From Alphaproteobacteria bacterium (GTDB lineage: Bacteria > Pseudomonadota > Alphaproteobacteria > Rhizobiales > Hyphomicrobiaceae), in contig JAHZKP010000019.1 of the NCBI GenBank assembly GCA_022600345.1, forward strand, positions 1 to 64,000: a stretch of 64,000 nucleotides of DNA. The letters run 5' to 3'. Positions 52,901 to 60,650 of this stretch are shown here, piece by piece. The translations under genes were made by a program, and so were the position numbers. The notes beneath the pieces are model-generated. The model did not search any database. It saw only the letters and a list, made by a program, of their open reading frames with translations, and was not told the DNA's origin. Each line of letters begins with the position of its first letter. Position 1 is the stretch's first letter.

Positions 52901-53662
52901 CTTGGCTGTCGTCTTGCGTTTCGAGCAGGCTAAGTCGAATGCAAGTTCCAGATATTCACCGCTGACCAAACCCAAGTCAGCCAGATCCTGCACCAGCCGC
53001 TGGCGGACATCGGCATGGCTTGCGGCGGCGGCGGCAATGTCGCCCGCCCGCTCCACAAGAAGTGTTTCAAAGCCCTTGATCTCTCGACTTGGTTTTTTGA
53101 CCGAGGTGTAAACCGCCAACAGGAGGTCTTCATTCGAGCACCCCAACCGGTCAGCGCCGAACGCAACGACATCTGCGGTTACATGTTCGCGGCGCTCCCC
53201 AAAATAGCCAGAAACAATGTGAAGGAAGGCGCGAAGATCCAGAAACCTGCGAGGGTCTGTCGGTTCAAGCGGAAAGTGCCGCCCGCCGATCACATAAGAA
53301 TCAAACCAGAACAAGACCTGTGCGATACGGGCAGCCATAGGCAGGTCGTTCTCGATCGCAAATTTCATGAAAGCTTGACGAAACGAGCTCCATCGCTTGG
53401 CGTTCGGCGTTCCCTCTTCCGACTTATTGATTACGCAATAGTCATTCGACAAAGCCTCTTTGACGGCTGTTCGTTCTTTCGAGATGACCTCGCTAACGTC
53501 CTCATTGCCGTTGCCCAGCACGAATTGGACGACGCGTTCGTCGAGCCCCTTTTCAACAGCCGACAGCCGCGAGAAATACGAACGCAGCGCTGCGATTTCC
53601 TCTGGGCCTGGTGCCACTTCCCGCCGCACGGCCTGAGCCTCTACGTTCCCTGCTACAGTCAT
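49931..53662 (-). CDS. DUF4132 domain protein, second copy (YehI/MolR-like)
   Basis: 1,243 residues from ATG 53662, with GGGGGTGG just before it. HEAT-like helical repeats occupy much of the middle (for example DDALIARLADNKKDVRATAA, then AEPALRKILKKEKGEENRAA). The C-terminal third is the DUF4132 signature: GWSADELADRTIPTGGFDE, then RRLYEAM-type RSRLYEAMCVERIW, and PHPIVGQLCQGLIWLGLD. The same blocks occur in the operon's first gene, so the two are paralogues. No signal peptide or membrane segment; a large soluble scaffold is likely. Last gene of the operon, 45 bp after the SWIM gene. Function unknown. Confidence 0.85.
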   Translation of the reverse strand: MTVAGNVEAQAVRREVAPGPEEIAALRSYFSRLSAVEKGLDERVVQFVLGNGNEDVSEVISKERTAVKEALSNDYCVINKSEEGTPNAKRWSSFRQAFMKFAIENDLPMAARIAQVLFWFDSYVIGGRHFPLEPTDPRRFLDLRAFLHIVSGYFGERREHVTADVVAFGADRLGCSNEDLLLAVYTSVKKPSREIKGFETLLVERAGDIAAAAASHADVRQRLVQDLADLGLVSGEYLELAFDLACSKRKTTAKSGFSYLQSADRSELVQLLLKKLGEKSVVSRKVAVQALLDSGGEEAQTILQAHRKKEKQASVKSAIDAALAQLALKTAGPATAKLEVADLPEGSTVIEAIDGSPIVIPPVPPMPASQPLGDDHVQLLRDAFAKFNSEMRLYLSKAQKPASYMREIEVEAIENTVSYLQDGDMSTRPVHGIGYAFSRLEPNSIGRDLPGYDGAEIKAFAGGVFNYQQSLRLSIAVNMHGIYDPLGMLARRQDEIYLAPLIGHLENGADFRQYAAFLAVQGKDEEEIVRDSLSYQYGVPEPLWDTVFYFFLEHLEVFEEALGARPQRGSHQLSADAALELLEMWPAIPASLAPALIEFGLTGHKLHRERARALLANGATVDDALIARLADNKKDVRATAAYWIGERRNKAAEPALRKILKKEKGEENRAAVLTALARIGADISDQFSARVLGEEARKGLTKTKPKDLGWFPFAAVPKLRWKGGTAIPDDIVKWWIVLADKLKSPGGNALFDLYLERVEEEDAAAFGLFLLDAFIERDTQSPSREEALERATKEVDRWLKSISTNHNINRAQHIEGTASRLMGQQAGCSQNRGILGLTRYAPGHEAGERVRRYLKDNGNKVNQSKALLTALARNPSPAAIQVVLAVSHRLRQKTTQALARELVEGIAEERGWSADELADRTIPTGGFDETCEMVLDCGGGRTFRANYRGEGKIELVNADGKKVKALPKPKGEDDKELNAIAKKAFSTARKEVKQVLTLQRSRLYEAMCVERIWSPDIWTTFLKPHPIVGQLCQGLIWLGLDEAGQISRSFRILNDGTLTNNRDEDCDLDGVHCIKLAHQVLLEQQEVEAWMQHLKDYEVEPLFDQFGKPVEALSDPNAMHYDGREGYVVDNMQLASLTGKLGYERGEVVDAGGFTEYVKRFPGAGYQAVFSFTGSYVGATEKFACGLEKMSYQKLRNATAKKGRPVPLGEVPKVLYAETICDLHTIAAAGSGFDADWKSRCQY

Positions 53663-53707
53663 GCCACCCCCGTTGAATTATTCGTCTACGGCGTAGTTGG
53701 AGCTGAG

Positions 53708-55762
53708 TCACCTAGCCGGTGTCAAGAACGCCAATCTGGTCCGGTTCGCCGCTGCCAGTTTGACCGCGTAGCTAAGAGCCAACAGCCGCTCTGGCGGCAC
53801 CGGTCCAACAACGCTGAGCGGGGCCATCAAATCCGATAGGATATTAAGCCCGCCTGCTTGAAATTGGCGCCCCAGTTGGACTGCTTCTGCTGCCAGTTCC
53901 TCAGTCGTGACGTGCGACCCGAACTGGGCAATCGTAACGGCGAGGTTCAGCGCTTCGCTAAGCAACCGGTCGGTCTGGCTCACCGACGACACCGCAGAAA
54001 ACCGGGCTGTTTGCTCGAACCCATGCTCAGGCTTCTTCTTGCTGTTGAGATAGCTCCACCACCAGCGCCGCCGCGTCGTCGCCGACAGTTCATCGAAATC
54101 GAGATTGGCCAGAACCATTTCGCCTGCGCGCTCGACAATCACGCCGTAGGGCGATAACCGCCAACGATTGCCATCAGCCATGGCGGTGGCCAGCACGTAG
54201 CGCGGCGTGACTGTCTGCATGTGATACTCGATCGCATCGAGCCGCGCAGCTCCGTCCTCGCTGGCCGAGACCGCCAGCGCCAGCCACCGACCCTCTTGAT
54301 CGCAAAGCGGCCAAAGCGCCTCTTGTGTCCGTTCATCGAAAAACGGCTTGTCGCACACCGCCGGCTCCAGGATGATGGGGGCGCGAGTTGCAAACGGAGC
54401 CTTCAGCGAAAGGGCGTTCCGCCTAGCAAGCATCGCCTCAAGCTCGCGCCAACTGTTGAGCACCGCTGGCAGGTCGCTTGCCGCCTCCCAATCATACCTG
54501 ACAGGTTCCAACTGTCCCCTGGTCTTTTCGCTGAGCGACAAGCGCCCCTCGGCAACCTGCGCCTTGGTCAAACGAACCCGCGACTTGCAAACGACCGATA
54601 GGGTGCCGGAACCCCAAATTGGGTGGTTGCCATAAGCCGACCGAGGATCGAAGAATGCGTCCGCCGACCCGATCCTCGACAACGTTGCCGTCCGCCATGA
54701 CTTGGCCGCCGGATCAAAGAAGAACGAGGTCACCCCGCGTGCACCGCTCTTCGTTCGCCAGGCGTTGGCGCCAAAGCCGATCAACCCGAGTTCGCCGACC
54801 TCGACGTAGGATTTGCGCACGACCCCGCGCAGCACCGTGTCCTGCGGATCATGCGACAGCGCTTTCACAAGAGCGTAACAGGCGGCAATCGAACCAAGCA
54901 GTTCCTCTGCCGAGTAGTCGACATGATGCACACGCGCCTGGGCGATGAGATTGGCCAGCCGCCGCAGGCTGGCCGCCAACCGTGGAAGCGCATCGGCTCG
55001 GCCAGAGACGGCAAGCGAGAACAGCCGGTCTTCCAGCGATAGTGGCGCCCGCGCAAGGCCGGTAGCCGCAGCGTCTTCGAGCGTCTTCGCGACGCGGCTT
55101 AAATAGGCCGCATCGATGTTCTGCCCACCTGCCGCGGCCGCCCCCCCCTTTGGCCCAACATAGTCGTCGGGCACAACGATGTTATTGGCTTTCCAGACCG
55201 ACAGGATTGCTGTCGCCACATAAGCTTTGCGCCGGGCCTCAGGGGCCTTGCACACCGCTCCTTCAAGCCCCATCCCGGACATGAAGCGGACTTCGGGCAG
55301 GTCGCCAACCTTGATGATCAGACTGCCGCCGGAGACTTCGGCAACAGCCTCGCCCGCCAGATCCATCGCCGCCCTCAGCGGGCCAACGCCCGCCCATCTC
55401 TTCAATTCTTCAGGAGCCAATTGAAGGACCTCGGCCAGCGGGTCGGCGCTTATCTTTGCATCACTGTCATCGCCTTCAGAGACGTTCCCTTCAGTGTCGT
55501 CGCCCCGCACCACCACAACCGCAGCCAGAATGTGCTGGCAGATACCAGATGCCGGGCATGTGCATGTCGCAGCCGATGGGCCGGCTTTCGTCAGGGTCAC
55601 AGTTTCAGGGGTGACCGAAACCTTGAGTTCATCGGCCCCCTCTTCGGCCACCTCGGCCTTTCCCGCTTCGACGGCCTTGAGCGCGCGGCGCAATAGTCCC
55701 TTGTTCGCTAGGCCGATGAGCGCGTCGTCGTCAAAGACGCTGAGAGCACGCCGCACGCTCAT
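53708..55762 (-). CDS. SWIM zinc-finger protein (YehQ-like)
   Basis: 684 residues from ATG 55762, which overlaps the VWA gene's stop as ATGA; a further ATG at 55783 is open but the overlap favours the shorter form. SWIM motif C67-x-C69-x5-C75-x-H77 in CTCPASGICQH. The rest is a long alpha/beta region with no enzyme motif I recognise. SWIM fingers bind nucleic acid or protein. In E. coli the corresponding gene (yehQ) sits after the VWA gene yehP, the same order as here. Confidence 0.85.
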   Translation of the reverse strand: MSVRRALSVFDDDALIGLANKGLLRRALKAVEAGKAEVAEEGADELKVSVTPETVTLTKAGPSAATCTCPASGICQHILAAVVVVRGDDTEGNVSEGDDSDAKISADPLAEVLQLAPEELKRWAGVGPLRAAMDLAGEAVAEVSGGSLIIKVGDLPEVRFMSGMGLEGAVCKAPEARRKAYVATAILSVWKANNIVVPDDYVGPKGGAAAAGGQNIDAAYLSRVAKTLEDAAATGLARAPLSLEDRLFSLAVSGRADALPRLAASLRRLANLIAQARVHHVDYSAEELLGSIAACYALVKALSHDPQDTVLRGVVRKSYVEVGELGLIGFGANAWRTKSGARGVTSFFFDPAAKSWRTATLSRIGSADAFFDPRSAYGNHPIWGSGTLSVVCKSRVRLTKAQVAEGRLSLSEKTRGQLEPVRYDWEAASDLPAVLNSWRELEAMLARRNALSLKAPFATRAPIILEPAVCDKPFFDERTQEALWPLCDQEGRWLALAVSASEDGAARLDAIEYHMQTVTPRYVLATAMADGNRWRLSPYGVIVERAGEMVLANLDFDELSATTRRRWWWSYLNSKKKPEHGFEQTARFSAVSSVSQTDRLLSEALNLAVTIAQFGSHVTTEELAAEAVQLGRQFQAGGLNILSDLMAPLSVVGPVPPERLLALSYAVKLAAANRTRLAFLTPAR

Positions 55763-56901
55763 TGCATGATCCCCGCGAGCCATTCAGCAAATCGGTCAGG
55801 CGTCATGACGCCGATCTCCATGCCCAACTCACTCAGCCGCTCGGCCATGGCGCGGTCGTAATCGGGTGCGGCGTCATCATCGAGTGCGGCCAGGCCGATC
55901 AACTTGACGCGGGCCTCATTGAGCCGCGCAGTTGCCGCTAACATTTCCCGTGGCGGAGCGCCCTCGCAAAAATCACTGACGAGGACGAAAACGGTCCGCG
56001 ATGGATTGTCGACAAGCCCCTCGCAATAATTCATCGCCCGGCCGATATAGGTGCCGCCGCCCAACTGCACCGACAACAAAACTTCGACTGGATCATCCAG
56101 CCTGTCGCTCAAATCAACGATCGAGGTGTCGAAAACCACAAGCTTGACAGTGACGCCGGGCAGCCCTGATAAGATTGCCGCCATCACGGCTGAGTGGATC
56201 ACGGAGTTCAGCATCGAGCCCGATTGGTCGACACATAAGATGACGGTCCAGGGCAGTTGCCGGGTCTGGCGCGAATAAAACCGCAACCGGTCGGCAATAA
56301 TCCGGTTGCGCTCGGCATCGAAATTTTTGAGGTTTTCGCGCAGTGTCCCGCGCCAGTCGAAATTGGCAAGCGACTTGAGCGATGATCGCCGGAAGCGGTT
56401 GCGCTGCCCCGAAAATGCCGTTGTGACTCTCGGCTTCAATCGCCGAAGGATGTCCTCGATCACCTGGCGGGCGATCTGGCGCACCATTTCGGCAACCGCA
56501 GGCGATGCCTTGTCGCGAAACGTCATCAGCGCCTTGAGTAGATCCCGGTTGGGTTCAAGCGATGCCAGAGTCTTAGGGTCGTTCAACAATTCCTTCATGC
56601 CATAACGCTCCAAGGCATGCCCCTGCAGCGTTTCATAGACGCTTTGCGGAAACAGCTTGCGCGCCTTACCCAGCCAATCGGGCGCCGTGAGCTGGGAGGG
56701 GTCGAGCGAGCCCGGCCCCTTTGGGCCAGACTGGCGCAGGCCGCGGCGCTGATATTCCTGCCGGTAGAGATATTCAAGCGCCGCATCCATACCCGCTGCC
56801 CCACCGCCCAAACCGACGCCCAATTGCGAATCCGAATAGCGCCCCAGGCTGAGCCGCCAGCGTTGCAGGTTACGTTTTTCTGCCGCCTTGAGTTTGCTCA
56901 T
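55759..56901 (-). CDS. VWA domain protein (YehP-like)
   Basis: 380 residues. The C-terminal half is a von Willebrand A domain with an intact MIDAS: D225-Q-S227-G-S229, T284 in GGGTYIG and D310 in LVSDFCEG. The N-terminal half is helical (KAAEKRNLQRWRLSLGRY). VWA proteins paired with MoxR AAA+ ATPases (RavA-ViaA, CoxD-CoxE, the chelatase I and D subunits) act as its metal-binding adaptor. Nine bases after the DUF5682 gene and coupled to the SWIM gene. Confidence 0.9.
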   Translation of the reverse strand: MSKLKAAEKRNLQRWRLSLGRYSDSQLGVGLGGGAAGMDAALEYLYRQEYQRRGLRQSGPKGPGSLDPSQLTAPDWLGKARKLFPQSVYETLQGHALERYGMKELLNDPKTLASLEPNRDLLKALMTFRDKASPAVAEMVRQIARQVIEDILRRLKPRVTTAFSGQRNRFRRSSLKSLANFDWRGTLRENLKNFDAERNRIIADRLRFYSRQTRQLPWTVILCVDQSGSMLNSVIHSAVMAAILSGLPGVTVKLVVFDTSIVDLSDRLDDPVEVLLSVQLGGGTYIGRAMNYCEGLVDNPSRTVFVLVSDFCEGAPPREMLAATARLNEARVKLIGLAALDDDAAPDYDRAMAERLSELGMEIGVMTPDRFAEWLAGIMQ

Positions 56902-56910
56902 GACGCGCCC

Positions 56911-59481
56911 CTATCCCTGCTCTCGATGGTCGTCAGGGCTGTCGCAATCCGCCAGCCAGCCGCTAAGTCCGTCGCCGCTCAGCGCTTCCTTCAGGCGCGC
57001 TTCAAATGAGAGGTTTGCCTTCAGTTCAGATTCGCTCAACGATCCGACAGCAGCAGATGCCACATCAGCCAATCCCACGGAGTAAAGGCCAGCAACGCTT
57101 GCCGATACCGCCTCGGTCTCGCCTGGATTGAGCGTTGCAAACGCCAGTCTCAAATGCGGAAGCAACTCGATGAAGTCTTCGTCGTCGACGCTGCCGATGA
57201 CCTTGTCGATTGCTGCAATCAAACCGGGCACCCTGCGGATCAATTCCGGTGCGACCTTCAACACCCCATAAAGCGCCCCAACCTTATCGGCCGCGCTGAC
57301 GTAGGCACCCTTCAGGTTGCCGCTGACCAACGAATTGATGTAGGCCGGTTCGCGATGGTTTGACGTGACCAGCAATGCCGCCAGCCCGCCAGCCAGGACG
57401 GGAGGCAGCACTTCGCCATCAAGACGCTCCAATGCTTCGGTCAACAACGAGGCATCCAGTCCCTCAATCTCGCCCTGGGAAGCGCGCACGACTTCATTCA
57501 GTGTAATCAAGCCGTCAAGTCTCGGCGCGATGTGTTCTTCCGAACTCGAACCAAGCGTGTCGATCAGATACAGCGCGCGGATATACGCCCGGTTGATGAC
57601 TGCGCCGACTTCGCTGGAACCGGTCAGTCCCAACACCTCCCGGGCCCGCCAGACGAGGTCAAGGTTGCGAAGTGCTTCACACACCGACGCGAACTCAGGT
57701 TCGGCAGCGATCTCCCCCGCAATGGCGCTCAAAAGAGTGCCGGATTCGCCATGCAACCCGGCCTGCATCGCCGTCAGGAACAATTTGACCGCGCCCGCAG
57801 CCTCGCGCGCAGACCCGATCTCAGCCCGCTGGCGCAGGTGCGCACGGATGGTGTTGACGCCGGCCTGATCCAAGGAGTCCCCCAGGGCCGATTGTTCGAT
57901 CAGTGAGGCCTCCACCTGTGGTGACCATGCCCAGTTCCAACGCTCAAACAGAAGATCCGACGAGCCGCCGTGCAGAAAGTCCGGGCCGGCTTCGAGACGG
58001 CCGAAATCCACATTGATCAGCGACAGCAGATGCAGGAAGCGACTGACCTCCAGGTGTTGCGGACGGCGATAGATGTCGAGGGCCAGCGAGCGCCGGGCAC
58101 TTGTGGTCAAGTCGAATTTCAAGCCCATAGCGCGCTTGCGCGTGTGTTCGACCAACGGAGGCGAACCCGCCCGCGCCGGAATGTCGCCGATCCGGTCGCC
58201 CACCAGGAACTTTGCGAAGGCGTCTATTTGCGGGGCTCCCGAGGCTTCGCCCTTCACAAACGTCGAAAGCGCTGCATCGTTAATGTCGACGCGCAACGGC
58301 CCCGCCCTCGCCCGCAACTCACTCAGGTCGGCAGCCGAACGGATGGCGCTTTGCAGGAGCGGGATGCTGATCGCCCGGTCAGGTTCTGTTTCTCGTTGTC
58401 GGGCCGCAAAATCGACGAACAGATCGATGCTCGCTCCCTGCCAGAACGCTTCGCCACACTCGCCGCCGTCGAACGCGCTCCAAACCCGGTCGTAATACCC
58501 AGGCGATGGTAGCCCCGCCCCGTAGCCGTGCAGCGCATCGAGTTGATGAAAACCGTAGCGGACCAAAAAGTGCTTTGCCGGCGTGGCGCCCTCGGGTGGC
58601 TCAGGCGTGTCGAGGTCGGCAAACTTCGAAGCTACCGCATCGACCAGGGCGGGCGTATGGAAACCGCCCGTCAACACCAGAACCTTGCCCCGCACCCTCC
58701 GCTTTTTCGCCAGGCAGGAGATCATATGCGCTTCCCGCGGCGCTTCGCTGAACATGATGTGACGGGGCGGCGTTGCCATGCGCACTGCCAAGCAGTAGGC
58801 GCCAACATCGGCGAAAAAATCGCTCGGATCCCCTTTCCCTAATCGCCACTCAAACAGATGGTCCCAAACCTCCAGGCCATCGCGGCAACCAAGTTGGGCG
58901 GCAAGCGCCTTGGTGTAGTTCGAGGCGTCCAGAAGCCGTTCGTCCAGAAGCGAGCCAGGCCCCTCATGCTGTCCCGGCCGGTCATCTCCCCCGGTTTCGC
59001 CACTATCCTCATTTTCGCCTTGCTCTTCACCGGCTTCCTGTTCCCCACCGTCTTGATCTGGAGCTTCCCCACCACCAGGAACCCCAAAGCCATAATGCAA
59101 CATAAACCGGCTGCTGCACGGCAAGTCGATGAATCCAATCGACGCTCCGATTTCGCGGGCCGTCTGCATGGCGACGTACTCAGGAGAATGAGCGCAGAAT
59201 GGATAGTAGCTGGCGTTGCGCAACCCATCCTCCTGATCGAGGAACGCTGCGATGGCAACAGGTGGCACGGTGTCCACGTCCAACAGCAGATCAATCAGCG
59301 GTTCGAAATCAGCAGGGGCCTCGATCAGAACGTGCTTTGGCGCAACCTCGCGGATCAAGTCGCGAACGTGGCCGGCGCATGCTGGCGAGTGATGGCGGAC
59401 GGGCGCAAACACAAATCGCCCCGATGCCGACCTCAATTGCTCGCGGTAACGATGAACGTCGGAAATCTCGAAACCGCCCAT
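56911..59481 (-). CDS. DUF5682 family protein (YehM-like)
   Basis: 856 residues from ATG 59481, four bases after the AAA+ stop. Near the N-terminus FVFAPVRHHSPACAGHVRDL (H30, H31, S32) leads to VLIEAP with E54; this H...E pattern resembles the TraB/TIKI/ChaN-like superfamily, an inference from pattern only. An acidic linker of about 40 residues (GGEQEAGEEQGENEDSGETG and more) follows near 140-180. Several motifs recur in this family (SYYPFCAHSPEYVA, GGFHTPAL). Third position in the operon, as yehM is in E. coli. Substrate unknown. Confidence 0.8.
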   Translation of the reverse strand: MGGFEISDVHRYREQLRSASGRFVFAPVRHHSPACAGHVRDLIREVAPKHVLIEAPADFEPLIDLLLDVDTVPPVAIAAFLDQEDGLRNASYYPFCAHSPEYVAMQTAREIGASIGFIDLPCSSRFMLHYGFGVPGGGEAPDQDGGEQEAGEEQGENEDSGETGGDDRPGQHEGPGSLLDERLLDASNYTKALAAQLGCRDGLEVWDHLFEWRLGKGDPSDFFADVGAYCLAVRMATPPRHIMFSEAPREAHMISCLAKKRRVRGKVLVLTGGFHTPALVDAVASKFADLDTPEPPEGATPAKHFLVRYGFHQLDALHGYGAGLPSPGYYDRVWSAFDGGECGEAFWQGASIDLFVDFAARQRETEPDRAISIPLLQSAIRSAADLSELRARAGPLRVDINDAALSTFVKGEASGAPQIDAFAKFLVGDRIGDIPARAGSPPLVEHTRKRAMGLKFDLTTSARRSLALDIYRRPQHLEVSRFLHLLSLINVDFGRLEAGPDFLHGGSSDLLFERWNWAWSPQVEASLIEQSALGDSLDQAGVNTIRAHLRQRAEIGSAREAAGAVKLFLTAMQAGLHGESGTLLSAIAGEIAAEPEFASVCEALRNLDLVWRAREVLGLTGSSEVGAVINRAYIRALYLIDTLGSSSEEHIAPRLDGLITLNEVVRASQGEIEGLDASLLTEALERLDGEVLPPVLAGGLAALLVTSNHREPAYINSLVSGNLKGAYVSAADKVGALYGVLKVAPELIRRVPGLIAAIDKVIGSVDDEDFIELLPHLRLAFATLNPGETEAVSASVAGLYSVGLADVASAAVGSLSESELKANLSFEARLKEALSGDGLSGWLADCDSPDDHREQG

Positions 59482-59485
59482 GTCG

Positions 59486-60592
59486 CTACTTCTTGATTTC
59501 GAGTTTCAAGTCGCGCGCCGCGGTGTGGAAAGCCTTCCAGTGCTTGGAATGGCGCGCGCGATCCTTGGCGACATGATCGATGTAGGCGCGGAATTTCTTG
59601 CCGTCTTCGGGGTCGTCCTTCAGCACCACGCCCTGGAGCTGGCGCGCGACATGGCCTGCTGTCAGTGCCTTGCCGTCCAGATAACCAGCCTCCAGAGTTG
59701 CTGCGTGCGCGACGTTGACGGCTTCGGCAGTCGACATCACGGCAGCCGGCTTACCCAAACTCACCCCATCTCGCGTCCTGCCGTTTCGAAGGTCCTGGAA
59801 GGCGGCAACGAGCACGTCGACGATGGCTGGCTCGACCTTGACGTCAAGGTCCATCCCCGACCATCGCTTTTCCAGTTCCTTCATGATCAAGACGCGCTCA
59901 AAGTCCGGATCGTCGATGGGGTGAACGGTCTCGAAATTGAACCGGCGCTTCAAGGCAGATGACATGTCGTGGACACCACGGTCGCGCAGGTTGGCCGTCG
60001 CGATGACCGAAAACCCAGGCTTCGCCCGCAACGCCAAATCCTGGCCCAACTCCGGAATTGCAATCGTCTTTTCCGACAGGATCGAAATCATCGCATCCTG
60101 GACTTCGGGCGGGCAGCGCGTCAGTTCTTCCACCCGGGCAATCGCCCCCGTGCGCATCGCTTCAAACAGCGGCGACGGAGTCAGCGCCCTTTCGCTCGGG
60201 CCCTCTGCCAGCAATAGCGCGTAATTCCACCCATATCGAAAGTGGTCCTCGACAGCTCCCGCCGAACCCTGAACAACAAGGCCCGACTGGCCCGAAATGG
60301 CGGCCGCCAGAAGCTCGGACAGCATCGACTTGGCCGTGCCCGGTTCGCCCACCAGCATCAGACCTTGCGTGCCCATCAGCGCCACGATCGCGCGATCAAC
60401 CAACGCATCGTCGCCGTAGAACTTTCGGGAGACGTCAAGCGTTTCGTCGCCTGTAATGAACTTGCGCACCGATTGCGGCGAGAGCTGCCAGCCCGGCGGA
60501 CGCGCCGATTTGTCGGCCTCGATCAGGCGTGCCAACTCACCGGCATACTGGACTTCTGCGGGCTGTCGCAGAACGGCTTCTGTCTCGCTCAT
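59486..60592 (-). CDS. MoxR-type AAA+ ATPase (YehL-like)
   Basis: 368 residues from ATG 60592; a GTG at 60634 would add 14 residues and lacks a ribosome site. Walker A GEPGTAKS at 82-89. The Walker B position reads IARVEEL (E155-E156) where MoxR proteins usually have hhhhDE. Sensor 1 is IATANLRDRG, and LKRRFNFE provides the arginine finger. It should hexamerise and work with the VWA protein encoded two genes on. 59 bp separate it from the first DUF4132 gene. Confidence 0.88.
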   Translation of the reverse strand: MSETEAVLRQPAEVQYAGELARLIEADKSARPPGWQLSPQSVRKFITGDETLDVSRKFYGDDALVDRAIVALMGTQGLMLVGEPGTAKSMLSELLAAAISGQSGLVVQGSAGAVEDHFRYGWNYALLLAEGPSERALTPSPLFEAMRTGAIARVEELTRCPPEVQDAMISILSEKTIAIPELGQDLALRAKPGFSVIATANLRDRGVHDMSSALKRRFNFETVHPIDDPDFERVLIMKELEKRWSGMDLDVKVEPAIVDVLVAAFQDLRNGRTRDGVSLGKPAAVMSTAEAVNVAHAATLEAGYLDGKALTAGHVARQLQGVVLKDDPEDGKKFRAYIDHVAKDRARHSKHWKAFHTAARDLKLEIKK

Positions 60593-60650
60593 GTTGGCTG
60601 AGGCCTCGTTTTGATGGGTTGCCGGTAGGAACACGATTTAGCATGGACGA

